From an uncultured Jannaschia sp. (GTDB lineage Bacteria > Pseudomonadota > Alphaproteobacteria > Rhodobacterales > Rhodobacteraceae), in NCBI RefSeq assembly GCF_947503795.1, contig NZ_CANNEZ010000001.1, forward strand, positions 1,417,001-1,481,000: a DNA stretch of 64,000 bases. Reading direction: 5' to 3'. Position numbers and translations under genes: made by a program. Below are positions 17,998-26,014 of this stretch, piece by piece; the stretch's first letter is position 1, and each line of letters starts with the position of its first letter. Below the pieces are notes generated by a model. It saw only the letters and a program-made list of their open reading frames with translations. It was not told the DNA's origin and did not search any database.

Positions 17998-19884
17998 CTA
18001 CTGCGTGTCCGGCAAGATGAAGATCTGGCCGGGATAGATCAGGTCGGGGTCGCGGATCAGGTCGCGGTTCGCCTCGAAGATCTGCACGTACTGGATGCCG
18101 TCCCCGAAATACCCTTCCGAGATGGCCCAGAGGGTGAAGCCCGGCTGCACGGTCACCGCGGTCGTGCCCTCGCCGCGGTTCGCGGCAGCGGCGGCGATGT
18201 CGGGGGCGATCCGCTCGAACGGGGTCTCGATGCGGCTCGCGACCGCGCCCGCCGCGTCCAGAGCGTCGATTCGGAGCGTGTAGATGCCCTCGTCGACATC
18301 CGGAAGCGGCGAGGCCCAGCTTCCGGGATCGCCAATCGGCACGGTGCGGACGGGCCGGTTGTCGAGATAGATGCGAAGCTCGCCCGAAGGCGCGCCCGTG
18401 CCGGCCAACTGCACGTCGCCCAACGCGTCGTAGCGGATGACGTCGATCCCGAGCGATGTGGTCGCATCCGGCGCCTCGGCCGCAGGCAGCACGGCGACGC
18501 CATCCGGGCTGACCCGGAAAAGTCGCGGTGCGGCCGGGTCGGCGGTGTCACCGGTCGCGATCTCGGTGGTGGCGGTGTCGGACGGGATGACGGCTCCCGC
18601 ATCGGGTGCTTCGGCGAACTCGGGGGCCCGCGCGGCGGTCTCGACGTTTACGGCCTCGCCCTCCGGCGTGGCGGGTTCGGCTGCGGCGATCGGCGGCACC
18701 TGCGCGTCTGACGCGTCCACCGAGGCGACTTCGGCGCTGTCCCGTGCGGCCACGTCGCTCGCAGCAGCCTCCGCCTGATCGCTCGCCACCTCGACGGCCT
18801 CGAGCCGCGCGGTGTCGCGCGCGACGGGCGCGCCGTCGCGCATCATGCGGCCATCGGCGGCAACCACCGTGCCAGCCGGGAACGCCGGGACGCCATCGAT
18901 CTCGATAGCGCCGTCCGGGCCGATGCGGGTGGTCAGCGGCAGGACGATCTCGCCTGCGACCTCGATTCCGTCAGCCGTAATCCGTGTGCCCGCCGGGAAG
19001 GTCGGCACGCCCGCGACCGTGACCGCGCCGTCCGCGCCGAACACGGTGCCCGCCGGAAAACGCGGAACGCCGTCGATGCGGATCGCGCCGTCGGCATCGA
19101 CCGCCGTGCCCTCCGGGAAGAGCGGGACGCCGTCCACGGTGATCCGCCCCGCGCCGTCGATCTCGGTGCCCGGCGGGAAGCGCGTCGCGCCGACCGACAC
19201 GGCGCCGTCGTCGGACCGGATGGCGGTGCGCGGCCAGGAGGGCACGCGGGTCACGTCGGGCGTCGTGGCCACCGCAGGCGCGGACGGCACCGTGGGGGCC
19301 ACGATGATCGAGGTCTGACCGCCGACGCGCTGGCCCGTGACACCCTCGGTCTCGAGCGACAGGACGCGCGGGACGTCCGACGGGGGCAGTTCGAGGAAGG
19401 TGACGAAATTCCCTTCGGCATCCGTGCGTGCAGTCGCGACACCGGCCCCGTCGATGTTCAGCACGACATCGCTGTCCGCCTCGCCCCGCCCGGCCACGAG
19501 CGCGGAGCCGTCGGGCTCGATCCGCACCACATCGACGCTGGCCACGCCTTCCGTGGAAGACGCAGCGGGGCCCACGGCATCCGCCACGGTCTCGAGCGCA
19601 GCGCCGGTCGTGGCGTCGGCGGCGGATTTAGCGGCGACCGTCACGTCGGGCTCGGAGGTTGTCGCAACTTCTGCGGCCGGGTCTTCGACGGGTGCCGCCG
19701 TCTCCGAGGCGGCGCGCGCGGTCTCCGTCGCGGCATCCACCCCATTCCCGGCCGTCGGCGCGGGTGTTTCGACCGACGGCACGCGGCCTTGCCAGAGGAC
19801 AAACCCGCCTATCAGACCGCCCACGATGGCGACCACGGCGATCCCGCCCTTGACCGAATTGCTCACCGCCATCGCCTCATCCAT
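17998..19884 (-). CDS. LysM-domain cell-envelope protein with a 20-residue repeat array
   Basis: This 628-residue protein has one N-terminal membrane span (about residues 11-33) and a long Ala/Thr/Glu-rich segment. A first Ig-like domain follows (VVRIEPDGSALVAGRG, about 118-180). Next come seven imperfect repeats of about 20 residues at 214-354, with the pattern GVPxFPxGTxxxxDGxIxID. Then there is another low-complexity stretch, a second Ig-like domain (about 495-560) and a C-terminal LysM domain (residues about 575-628) ending PGQIFILPDTQ. LysM binds peptidoglycan, so the protein probably tethers the inner membrane to the wall. The LysM plus Ig-like layout is common in Rhodobacteraceae; the repeat array is not something I recognise. 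The start may instead be the Met four codons later. Confidence 0.83.
   Translation of the reverse strand: MDEAMAVSNSVKGGIAVVAIVGGLIGGFVLWQGRVPSVETPAPTAGNGVDAATETARAASETAAPVEDPAAEVATTSEPDVTVAAKSAADATTGAALETVADAVGPAASSTEGVASVDVVRIEPDGSALVAGRGEADSDVVLNIDGAGVATARTDAEGNFVTFLELPPSDVPRVLSLETEGVTGQRVGGQTSIIVAPTVPSAPAVATTPDVTRVPSWPRTAIRSDDGAVSVGATRFPPGTEIDGAGRITVDGVPLFPEGTAVDADGAIRIDGVPRFPAGTVFGADGAVTVAGVPTFPAGTRITADGIEVAGEIVLPLTTRIGPDGAIEIDGVPAFPAGTVVAADGRMMRDGAPVARDTARLEAVEVASDQAEAAASDVAARDSAEVASVDASDAQVPPIAAAEPATPEGEAVNVETAARAPEFAEAPDAGAVIPSDTATTEIATGDTADPAAPRLFRVSPDGVAVLPAAEAPDATTSLGIDVIRYDALGDVQLAGTGAPSGELRIYLDNRPVRTVPIGDPGSWASPLPDVDEGIYTLRIDALDAAGAVASRIETPFERIAPDIAAAAANRGEGTTAVTVQPGFTLWAISEGYFGDGIQYVQIFEANRDLIRDPDLIYPGQIFILPDTQ
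18823..19245 (-). repeat. Seven-copy 57-60 bp coding repeat
   Basis: Seven consecutive protein units of 19-20 residues share the pattern (G/V)-(V/A)-P-x-FP-x-GT-(x4)-DG-x-(I/V)-x-(I/V). Copies three, four and seven are nearly superimposable (FPAGT), while copy six (LPLTT) and the first (WPRTA) are degenerate. The DNA copies have drifted in third positions, so this is an old array rather than a recent slippage product. Confidence 0.75.
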
Positions 19885-19951
19885 ACCCCCGGCTTTGCGG
19901 GACGGTATCAACGCGGATAGGCAGGGGCAAATCACGCGGGAGTGTCATGTC

Positions 19952-20488
19952 ATGGCGAAATCCATCTGTGTCTATTGCGGCGCACGGGACGGCGATGCGC
20001 CCGCCTTCGCCACCGCGGCCGAAGCCCTGGGCGCGGGCATCGCCGCACGGGGCTGGCGGCTGGTCTATGGGGCGGGCGATGTGGGGCTGATGGGCCGCGT
20101 CGCGCGCGCCGTGCAGGACGCAGGCGGCGAGACCTTCGGTGTCATCCCGACGCACCTGATGGAACTCGAGGTCGGCAAGCGCGACCTGACCCGCTTCGTC
20201 GTCACCGAGACGATGCACGAGCGCAAGAAGGTGATGTTCATGAATGCCGACGCCGTGGTCGTCCTGCCGGGCGGTGCGGGCACGATGGACGAGTTTTTCG
20301 AGGCCCTGACCTGGGCGCAGCTGGGACTGCACGCGAAACCGCTGATCCTCGTCAATGTCGACGGCTATTGGGACGGGCTTCTGGCGATGCTGGAGGGGAT
20401 CGTCGCACGGGGCTTCGCGGATGCGAGCTTGCTCGACCTGTTGCGCGCGGCCCCGGATGCCGGGACCGCGCTGGAATATCTCGAATGA
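19952..20488 (+). CDS. LOG-family nucleotide 5'-monophosphate phosphoribohydrolase
   Basis: This 178-residue protein belongs to the Lonely Guy (TIGR00730) family, which cleaves AMP-type or cytokinin riboside monophosphates to base and ribose 5-phosphate. The signature PGGAGTMDEFFEALTW is present at about residues 106-121, with the preceding ERKKVMFMNADA helix. It is often mislabelled lysine decarboxylase. ATG 19952 is used; the ATG three codons upstream in another frame is not. It is divergent from the LysM gene by 67 bases and convergent with the host-attachment gene. Confidence 0.9.
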   Translation: MAKSICVYCGARDGDAPAFATAAEALGAGIAARGWRLVYGAGDVGLMGRVARAVQDAGGETFGVIPTHLMELEVGKRDLTRFVVTETMHERKKVMFMNADAVVVLPGGAGTMDEFFEALTWAQLGLHAKPLILVNVDGYWDGLLAMLEGIVARGFADASLLDLLRAAPDAGTALEYLE

Positions 20489-20492
20489 CGGA

Positions 20493-20960
20493 TCAGGCCG
20501 CGTCCGACATGCCCGCAAGCTCATCCGAGACAATCTTCTCGATCTCGTTGAGCGGGTGGTTGGTCAGCGTCTTGTCGATCTCGGCCACGATCTTCGACGT
20601 CACGGCCTGGTGCATCTCGTCGCGCATCACGCCGAGGACCATGGGCGATGCCACGAGCACCAGCCGCTCGAACTTGCCCGCATGGGCCATCTTGTAGAGC
20701 TTGTCGGCGAGGTCGGCCGCGAAGCGTTCCTTCTGAAGCTCGTGGAAATCCGTCTCGTCGTAGGCCGACACGCCCGAGCCATGGCTTTCCTGCACGCGGC
20801 CGCGCCGGTTGGCCGTCTGCTCGCGGTCAGGCGGATTGTCCTCCTCTTCCTTCCGGACGATCTCGAGGTTGGGGTTCTCGTCATCGGTGCGGTTGATCAT
20901 GAACAGCGCCTTCTCGCTGTCGGTCACCACCACCAGCGTGCCGTTGGTCAGCTTGGTCAT
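20493..20960 (-). CDS. Host attachment family protein
   Basis: This 155-residue protein belongs to the host-attachment (AtsE-like, PF10116) family. It begins with a beta strand LTNGTLVVVTDSEKALFM, passes through a charged linker with GRVQESHGSG and ends with a conserved domain containing FAADLADKLYKMAHAGKFERLVLVASPMVLG. The name comes from an Agrobacterium gene linked to plant attachment; the biochemical function is unknown, and the fold resembles release-factor eRF1 domain 2-like proteins. It forms a two-gene operon with the small upstream gene (four-base overlap). Confidence 0.85.
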   Translation of the reverse strand: MTKLTNGTLVVVTDSEKALFMINRTDDENPNLEIVRKEEEDNPPDREQTANRRGRVQESHGSGVSAYDETDFHELQKERFAADLADKLYKMAHAGKFERLVLVASPMVLGVMRDEMHQAVTSKIVAEIDKTLTNHPLNEIEKIVSDELAGMSDAA

Positions 20961-21193
20961 CGCTTCGGTCCCCCGGCGTCGTTGACGTCGCGGATGTCCT
21001 CGTCGTGCTTCTTGGTCACGCGGGTCGTGCCGCGCGCGCCCTGGGTCGTCGCGCGCAGGAGCGCGTCTTCCGTGCCGACGTCGCGGGCGATGTCGCCACC
21101 CGACCGGCCCTGGTGGCTCGGGGTCGGGGGCATGTCTTCGATGAACTGGTCCGTCTCGCGGGTGCCGTCGCTGGAGCGGTGTCGCTCGGCCAT
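20957..21193 (-). CDS. Small hydrophilic protein, unknown
   Basis: This 78-residue protein is rich in Arg, Asp, Thr and Gly, with no membrane span and no Cys. It starts at MAERHRSS with a strong GGAGGACATC site and overlaps the host-attachment gene by four bases (ATGA). Its composition suggests a disordered accessory protein. I do not recognise a family. The operon partnership is the only functional clue. Confidence 0.7.
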   Translation of the reverse strand: MAERHRSSDGTRETDQFIEDMPPTPSHQGRSGGDIARDVGTEDALLRATTQGARGTTRVTKKHDEDIRDVNDAGGPKR

Positions 21194-21258
21194 GATGTCC
21201 TCCGTTGGCAGGTTCGCTCCCTCAACGCGAAGCGCAGGCGCGGGTTCCTGAAACGCAA

Positions 21259-21283
21259 CGGGGCGCCCCGATGGGACGCCCCG
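21259..21283 (-). terminator. Hairpin downstream of sodB
   Basis: An 11-base stem (one G-U) with a three-base loop lies 24 bases after the sodB stop: CGGGGCGTCCC-ATC-GGGGCGCCCCG on the transcribed strand. The following tail GTTGCGTTTC is only moderately T-rich, so it is a plausible but not textbook intrinsic terminator. Confidence 0.65.
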
Positions 21284-21306
21284 CAGAGGTTCGGATCGGA
21301 CGCGGC

Positions 21307-21906
21307 TCACATGCGCGAGGCGACGTTCTCCCAATCGACGAGATTCTCCATGAAGTTCTGGAGATAGGCGGGCCGCTTGTTGCGGAAATCGATGTAGTAG
21401 GAATGCTCCCACACGTCGCAGCCCAAAAGCGCCGTCTGCCCGAAGCAGAGCGGGTTCACGCCGTTCTCGGTCTTGGTGACCTTGAGCGAGCCGTCCTTGT
21501 CCTTGACAAGCCAGCACCAGCCCGAACCGAACTGGCCCGCGCCGGCGGCCTTGAACTCGTCGGTGAACTTGGCGATCGAGCCGAAGCTCTCATTCAGGGC
21601 ATCCGACAGCTCGGAGGGCATGTCGCGGCCTTTGGGGCCCATCATTTCCCAGAACTGGTTGTGGTTCCAGAGCTGGCTGATGTTGTTGAAGATCCCCGAC
21701 TGGGCGACGGCGTTCGCGTCGTAGGTGCCGGTGATGATCTCTTCGAGGGACTTGCCCTCCCATTCGGTGCCTTCGATCAGCTTGTTGCCGTTATCGACAT
21801 AGGCCTTGTGGTGGAGGTCGTGGTGATACTCCAGCGTCTCCTTTGACATGCCGCCATCGGCCAGCGCGTCATGGGCATAGGGCAGATCGGGAAGCTCGAA
21901 GGCCAT
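21307..21906 (-). CDS. sodB: Superoxide dismutase (Fe/Mn type)
   Basis: This 199-residue cytoplasmic superoxide dismutase converts superoxide to peroxide and oxygen. Metal ligands are visible in YHHDLHHKAYVDN (His near residue 28), NHNQFW (second His) and the C-terminal DVWEHSYYIDF (Asp and His). The spacing and the QFWEMM and GSGWCWLV blocks favour an iron enzyme of the SodB group, although metal choice cannot be fixed from sequence alone. ATG 21906 has GAGGAGAGA upstream; a longer frame from 21942 lacks similarity. Confidence 0.94.
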   Translation of the reverse strand: MAFELPDLPYAHDALADGGMSKETLEYHHDLHHKAYVDNGNKLIEGTEWEGKSLEEIITGTYDANAVAQSGIFNNISQLWNHNQFWEMMGPKGRDMPSELSDALNESFGSIAKFTDEFKAAGAGQFGSGWCWLVKDKDGSLKVTKTENGVNPLCFGQTALLGCDVWEHSYYIDFRNKRPAYLQNFMENLVDWENVASRM

Positions 21907-21963
21907 GGGGTCTCTCCTCGGGGTTGATGCGTCACAGGACATGTCGGCCGGTATGGCGCCGGG

Positions 21964-22461
21964 TCAAGCCCCGATCGGCACCGCGTTCCGCAGAAGTCCC
22001 TCCGCATAGCCGGCCACGGAGCGGAAGCACACGACCCGCCAGCATTCGCCCTCGCGCCAGAGGGCGGCGGGGATCTGGGCCATGCGGGTGCGGCGCACCT
22101 CCGTCGGCGCCATGCGGTCGAAATCGACGGGCATCAGGCGGGCCAGCACGGCCTCGGCCCCCTGCCCCGTCATCGCGAAGACCGCGCGCGCATCGCTGAC
22201 GACGGCGACGGTCGCGAAGGCGTCGCCGAGTGCGTCGGTCAGACGCGCCGCTATCTCAGGCGCCGCGTCGTATCCGCACGTCACCAGAAGCTCGTCCGGC
22301 GACATCCAGAGACAGCCGTGGTCACCCGCCTCCGTCCGCAACCGCTGATCCGGGCGGTCGCAGCCGGTCACATCCGCCACGGCGGCCCCGAGCGTATCGA
22401 GATCGCCGCGCAGGGTGATCATGCCCACGGGCGGCAGCGCTTCGACGGTAACGTCAGACAT
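21964..22461 (-). CDS. soxG: Sarcosine oxidase gamma subunit
   Basis: This 165-residue small subunit belongs to heterotetrameric sarcosine oxidase, which oxidatively demethylates sarcosine to glycine with transfer of the methylene to tetrahydrofolate. The sequence has the GcvT-like ferredoxin-type fold blocks GCLWMSPDELLVTC and RVVCFRSVAGYAEGLLRNA seen in SoxG. It starts at MSDVTV, overlapping the soxA stop by eight bases, and is the last gene of the operon soxB-(small)-soxD-soxA-soxG. Confidence 0.9.
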   Translation of the reverse strand: MSDVTVEALPPVGMITLRGDLDTLGAAVADVTGCDRPDQRLRTEAGDHGCLWMSPDELLVTCGYDAAPEIAARLTDALGDAFATVAVVSDARAVFAMTGQGAEAVLARLMPVDFDRMAPTEVRRTRMAQIPAALWREGECWRVVCFRSVAGYAEGLLRNAVPIGA

Positions 22462-25414
22462 TCTGCTTCTCCCCCTCGCGGTCGAAGAAGACCGGGTCGA
22501 CGATGCGGGCGGCGACCGGCTCCTGCCCGATGCGCGTGAAGTGCAGGACCTCGCCCATCCGGTCTGGCCCATACGCGACGAGGCCCATTGCGATGCCGTG
22601 GCCCAGCGTCGGCGAATGGTAGGTCGAAGTTACGCGGCCTTCGGTGTTGCGCTGGCCATTGGCGTTCTCGCCCTCGGCGATGGCATAGGCGCCGTCCTCC
22701 AGCACGCTGCCGTCTTCGGTCCGAAGGCCCACAAGCTTCCAGCGGTCGGGCTTCTGGAACTCCGACCGCGCCTGACCGCGCTTGCCCAAATAGTCGTCCT
22801 TCTTCTTGGAGATGGCCCAGTCGAGGCCGAGGTCCTGGGGGATCACCGTCCCGTCGGTCTCGTCCCCGATCATGATGAACCCCTTTTCGGCCCGCATGAC
22901 ATGGAGCGCCTCGGTCCCGTAGGGCGTCGCACCGAACTCCGCGCCCGCCTTGTGCAACGCCTCCCAGAGCGCCAGTCCTTGCGTCGCGGGCACCGCGATC
23001 TCGTAGCTGAGCTCGCCCGAGAAGCTGATCCGGTAGGCGCGCACGTCGAACCCGCCCAGCGTGCCGTCGGCCCAGCCCATGAAGGGCAGCGCCTCGGCCG
23101 AGACATCCATGCCGCCTAGCGTTTCCAGCACCGCGCGCGCCTTCGGCCCGACCACGGCGATCTGTGCGAACTGCTCGGTCAGGTTGACCGTGTGGACCGC
23201 CCAGTCCCACCATTCGCATTGCAGCCAGTCCTCCATCCAGCCGTGGATGCGGTCGGCCCCGCCGGTGGTCGTGTGGCAGAGGAAGGTCTGGTCATCGATC
23301 CGCGCCACCACGCCGTCGTCGATCAGGAAGCCGTTCTCGTCGCACATCAGCCCGTAGCGGCAGCGGCCCGGCTTCAGGCTGCTCATCATGTTGGTGTAGA
23401 GCATGTCGAGGAAGCGGCCCGCATCCGGCCCGCGCACCAGGATCTTGCCCAGCGTGGACGCGTCCAGCAGCCCGAGCCCCTCGCGCGTGGCGCGCACCTC
23501 GCGGTGGACGGCCTCGGCATGACTCTCGCGGCCCTTCGGGTAGCAATACGGCCGCCGCCACTGGCCCACCGGCTCCCAGTAGGCGCCGTGCGCCTCGTGC
23601 CACTCATGGAGCGGCGTGCGGCGCAGCGGCTGGAACAGATCACCCCGCGCCTCGCCCGCCAGCGCGCCCAGCGTCACGGGCGTATAGGGCGGGCGGAAGG
23701 TCGTGGTGCCGACCTGAGGGATCGCCTCGTCCAGCCGGTCGGCGAGGACCGCCAGACCGTTGATGTTGCTCAGCTTCCCCTGATCCGTTGCCATCCCGAG
23801 CGTCGTGTAGCGCTTGGCGTGCTCGACGCTCTCGAACCCCTCCTGCGCGGCGAGGCGGACATCCGAGACTTTCACGTCGTTCTGGTAGTCGAGCCACATC
23901 TTTTCGCGAAGCTTCGGGCCGGCGCCCTGTGGCATCATCCAGATCGCCTCGATCGGGGCCTCCGTCTGCGGCAGCGCCTCGGGCGGGTCGAGGTCGAACG
24001 CGTCTGCCGCGTCGGACAGCACCTCCGCCGTGGTCAGCGCGCCCGAGGCGGCCCCCACGCAGGACACGAAGCCCCGCCCATCCTGATCGGTGGGCGGGCG
24101 GTCGGGATCGGGCCGGAACATCGCCCGCGCGTCGTCCCACCAGAGCTTGCCGCCGCAATGCGAGAAGAGATGCACGACCGGCGACCAGCCACCGGACATC
24201 GCGACCGCGTCGCACGCGATCTCCTGGAGCACGGCGCCTTCGCCAGCCTGAAGGCAGACCGCGACGCCGGTGACCCGGTCGTTGCCCATGACCTTCGCAA
24301 TCCCGCGTCCGACATGAACATTGACGCCCAAGCCCTTGATCTCGCGGATGATCGGGCTGTCGGGTGCCGCGCGCGCGTCGATGATTGCGGGCACCTGAAG
24401 CCCCGCGGCCAGCAGAACCTTCGCCGTGCGGTAGGCGTCATCGTTATTGGTGACGATGACCGTCCGATCCCCGAGGCTGACGCCGTGGTTCACCACGTAA
24501 TCGCGCAGCGCCCCGGCGAGGATCACGCCCGGCACGTCGTTGCCCGCGAAGCTCAGCGGGCGTTCGATCGCGCCGGTGGCGGCGACGACCTGCCCGGTGC
24601 GGACACGCCAGACCCGCTCGCGCGGACCGGGGCCGTCCAGGTGCTCGTTCAGGAGGACGTAGCCGTGATCGTAGACCCCGGACGCCTCCGTCCGCAGCTG
24701 CAACGTCACGTTCTCCATGCCGTCCAGCCGGGCGACCGTCTCCGCGATCCAATCGGCGGCGTCCATGCCGTCGATCTCATCCCCGTCGACCGGAGCCCGA
24801 CCGCCCCAGTGGCGGCCGCGCTCGACCAGCATGACACGATGGCCCGCAGCCGCGGCCCCGAGCGCCGCCGTCAGGCCCGCGATCCCCCCACCGGCGATCA
24901 GCACGTCGCAAAAGGCATAGCGATGCTCGTAGCGGTCGGCGTCGCCTTCGGTCGGCGCGGCCCCGAGGCCCGCGGCCTTCCGGATCACCGGCTCGAAGAT
25001 GTGCTTCCAGAAGGGCCGCGGATGGATGAACGTCTTGTAGTAGAAGCCCGCAGGCAGGAACTTTGACGCCCAGTCGTTGACCCGGCCGATATCGAAGGCA
25101 AGCGATGGAAAGGCGTTCTGGCTTCGCGCGACCAGACCCTCGACCAGCGGCTGTTCGGTGGCCCGCTGGTTCGGCTCGAACCGGGCCCCCTCTCCGACAC
25201 CCATCAGGGCATTCGGCTCCTCGGGGCCCGAGGCCACGACCGAGCGGGGGCGGTGGTACTTGAAGCTGCGGCCCTGGACGAGCTGCCCGTTCGCCAGCAA
25301 CGCCGAGGCCAGCGTGTCGCCCGCATAGCCACGCAGACTTCGCCCGTCGAAGGTGAAGGTGACGGGCCGGTTGCGGTCGATCAGGCGCCCGCCGGACTTC
25401 AGACGCGCGCTCAT
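22454..25414 (-). CDS. soxA: Sarcosine oxidase alpha subunit
   Basis: This 986-residue subunit carries an N-terminal ferredoxin-like domain (residues 1-100), a nucleotide-binding domain with VLIAGGGIAGLTAALG near residue 170 that holds NAD, and a C-terminal aminomethyltransferase (GcvT-like) domain from about 600 that binds tetrahydrofolate. The middle block VVAATGAIERPLSFAGNDVPGV is typical. The length matches heterotetrameric SoxA (about 1000 residues). The ATG at 25414 overlaps soxD by four bases. Its product glycine and methylene-THF could feed central C1 metabolism. Confidence 0.96.
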   Translation of the reverse strand: MSARLKSGGRLIDRNRPVTFTFDGRSLRGYAGDTLASALLANGQLVQGRSFKYHRPRSVVASGPEEPNALMGVGEGARFEPNQRATEQPLVEGLVARSQNAFPSLAFDIGRVNDWASKFLPAGFYYKTFIHPRPFWKHIFEPVIRKAAGLGAAPTEGDADRYEHRYAFCDVLIAGGGIAGLTAALGAAAAGHRVMLVERGRHWGGRAPVDGDEIDGMDAADWIAETVARLDGMENVTLQLRTEASGVYDHGYVLLNEHLDGPGPRERVWRVRTGQVVAATGAIERPLSFAGNDVPGVILAGALRDYVVNHGVSLGDRTVIVTNNDDAYRTAKVLLAAGLQVPAIIDARAAPDSPIIREIKGLGVNVHVGRGIAKVMGNDRVTGVAVCLQAGEGAVLQEIACDAVAMSGGWSPVVHLFSHCGGKLWWDDARAMFRPDPDRPPTDQDGRGFVSCVGAASGALTTAEVLSDAADAFDLDPPEALPQTEAPIEAIWMMPQGAGPKLREKMWLDYQNDVKVSDVRLAAQEGFESVEHAKRYTTLGMATDQGKLSNINGLAVLADRLDEAIPQVGTTTFRPPYTPVTLGALAGEARGDLFQPLRRTPLHEWHEAHGAYWEPVGQWRRPYCYPKGRESHAEAVHREVRATREGLGLLDASTLGKILVRGPDAGRFLDMLYTNMMSSLKPGRCRYGLMCDENGFLIDDGVVARIDDQTFLCHTTTGGADRIHGWMEDWLQCEWWDWAVHTVNLTEQFAQIAVVGPKARAVLETLGGMDVSAEALPFMGWADGTLGGFDVRAYRISFSGELSYEIAVPATQGLALWEALHKAGAEFGATPYGTEALHVMRAEKGFIMIGDETDGTVIPQDLGLDWAISKKKDDYLGKRGQARSEFQKPDRWKLVGLRTEDGSVLEDGAYAIAEGENANGQRNTEGRVTSTYHSPTLGHGIAMGLVAYGPDRMGEVLHFTRIGQEPVAARIVDPVFFDREGEKQNV

Positions 25415-25716
25415 GTCCGGGCCTTTTCGATGGCGGCCAGGATCTCGGGCGGCGGGGCCTTGGTCTGGGCGGAATAGGTCCCGAACACCTCGAGCGTCGC
25501 GGTGTCGCGCGCGGCGAGGAACCACTTGCCGCAGCCATAGGCGTGGCGCCAGCGCTCGAAGTGAACGCCCTTCGTGTTCTCGCGCATGAAGAGATATTCC
25601 TCGAACGCGTCGTCCGAGGCCTCGGGCCCGCGGCGCACGAGATGTGCGTCGCCACCGGGCGCAAGTTCGGTTTCCTCGACCGAAAGGCCGCAATTCGGAC
25701 AGGTCAGGAGGAGCAT
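25411..25716 (-). CDS. soxD: Sarcosine oxidase delta subunit
   Basis: This 101-residue zinc-binding subunit of heterotetrameric sarcosine oxidase begins MLLLTCPNCG with the CPxC pair, followed by EYLFMRENTKGVHFERWRHAYGCGKWF with further ligands (His and Cys). It starts behind GGGAGGG and overlaps the soxA start by four bases. In this window a small extra gene separates it from soxB. Confidence 0.95.
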   Translation of the reverse strand: MLLLTCPNCGLSVEETELAPGGDAHLVRRGPEASDDAFEEYLFMRENTKGVHFERWRHAYGCGKWFLAARDTATLEVFGTYSAQTKAPPPEILAAIEKART

Positions 25717-25743
25717 ACGAGGCCCTCCCGTCCCGCGGTCAGG

Positions 25744-25908
25744 TCATCGAGACCCGATCTTCGCGGTGTCGATCCGAACGTCCGGCGCACCCAATCCCAC
25801 GTCGAGCGATCCGCCCGCGGCGAGGAAAGCCGTGAACGCTGCTGCGACGAGGGTACCGCCGAGGATGAAGTTGATGCCGCGCGTGCGGCGTTTGGCACTA
25901 AAGGCCAT
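25744..25908 (-). CDS. 54-residue single-span membrane protein inside the sox operon
   Basis: This small reading frame starts MAFSAKRRTRG and has one hydrophobic span (about residues 12-32, NFILGGTLVAAAFTAFLAAG) after a basic N-terminus, which predicts an N-in orientation. It ends with a short soluble tail. It occupies the otherwise empty 298-base gap between soxB and soxD and runs in operon direction, 27 bases before soxD. No clear ribosome-binding site lies in the last 15 bases before the ATG; a G-rich stretch (GGAGGGG) sits about 28 bases upstream. Coding is supported by the intact basic-hydrophobic-soluble layout. I do not recognise the family. Confidence 0.6.
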   Translation of the reverse strand: MAFSAKRRTRGINFILGGTLVAAAFTAFLAAGGSLDVGLGAPDVRIDTAKIGSR

Positions 25909-25961
25909 GGCAGTTGACCAATTAAGTTACGCTTCCCCTCCGTAACCGATAGCACATCGTG

Positions 25962-25992
25962 ACGGTTCCCGTCTTGCGCGAAGACAGACCGT
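25962..25992 (-). promoter_or_regulatory. Two-tier stem-loop after soxB
   Basis: ACGGT/ACCGT outer arms (25962-25966, 25988-25992) enclose GTCTT/AAGAC inner arms around a five-base GC loop, 22 bases after the soxB stop. There is no T run, so it may be an RNA-processing or stabilising element separating soxB from the downstream sox genes. Confidence 0.4.
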
Positions 25993-26014
25993 TGCAGGAA
26001 AGTGATCGTTTCCA

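Noticed and set aside
18823-19245. CRISPR array suggested by seven regular repeats
   Set aside because: The repetition is at protein level inside an open frame, the DNA copies differ and there are no unique spacers.
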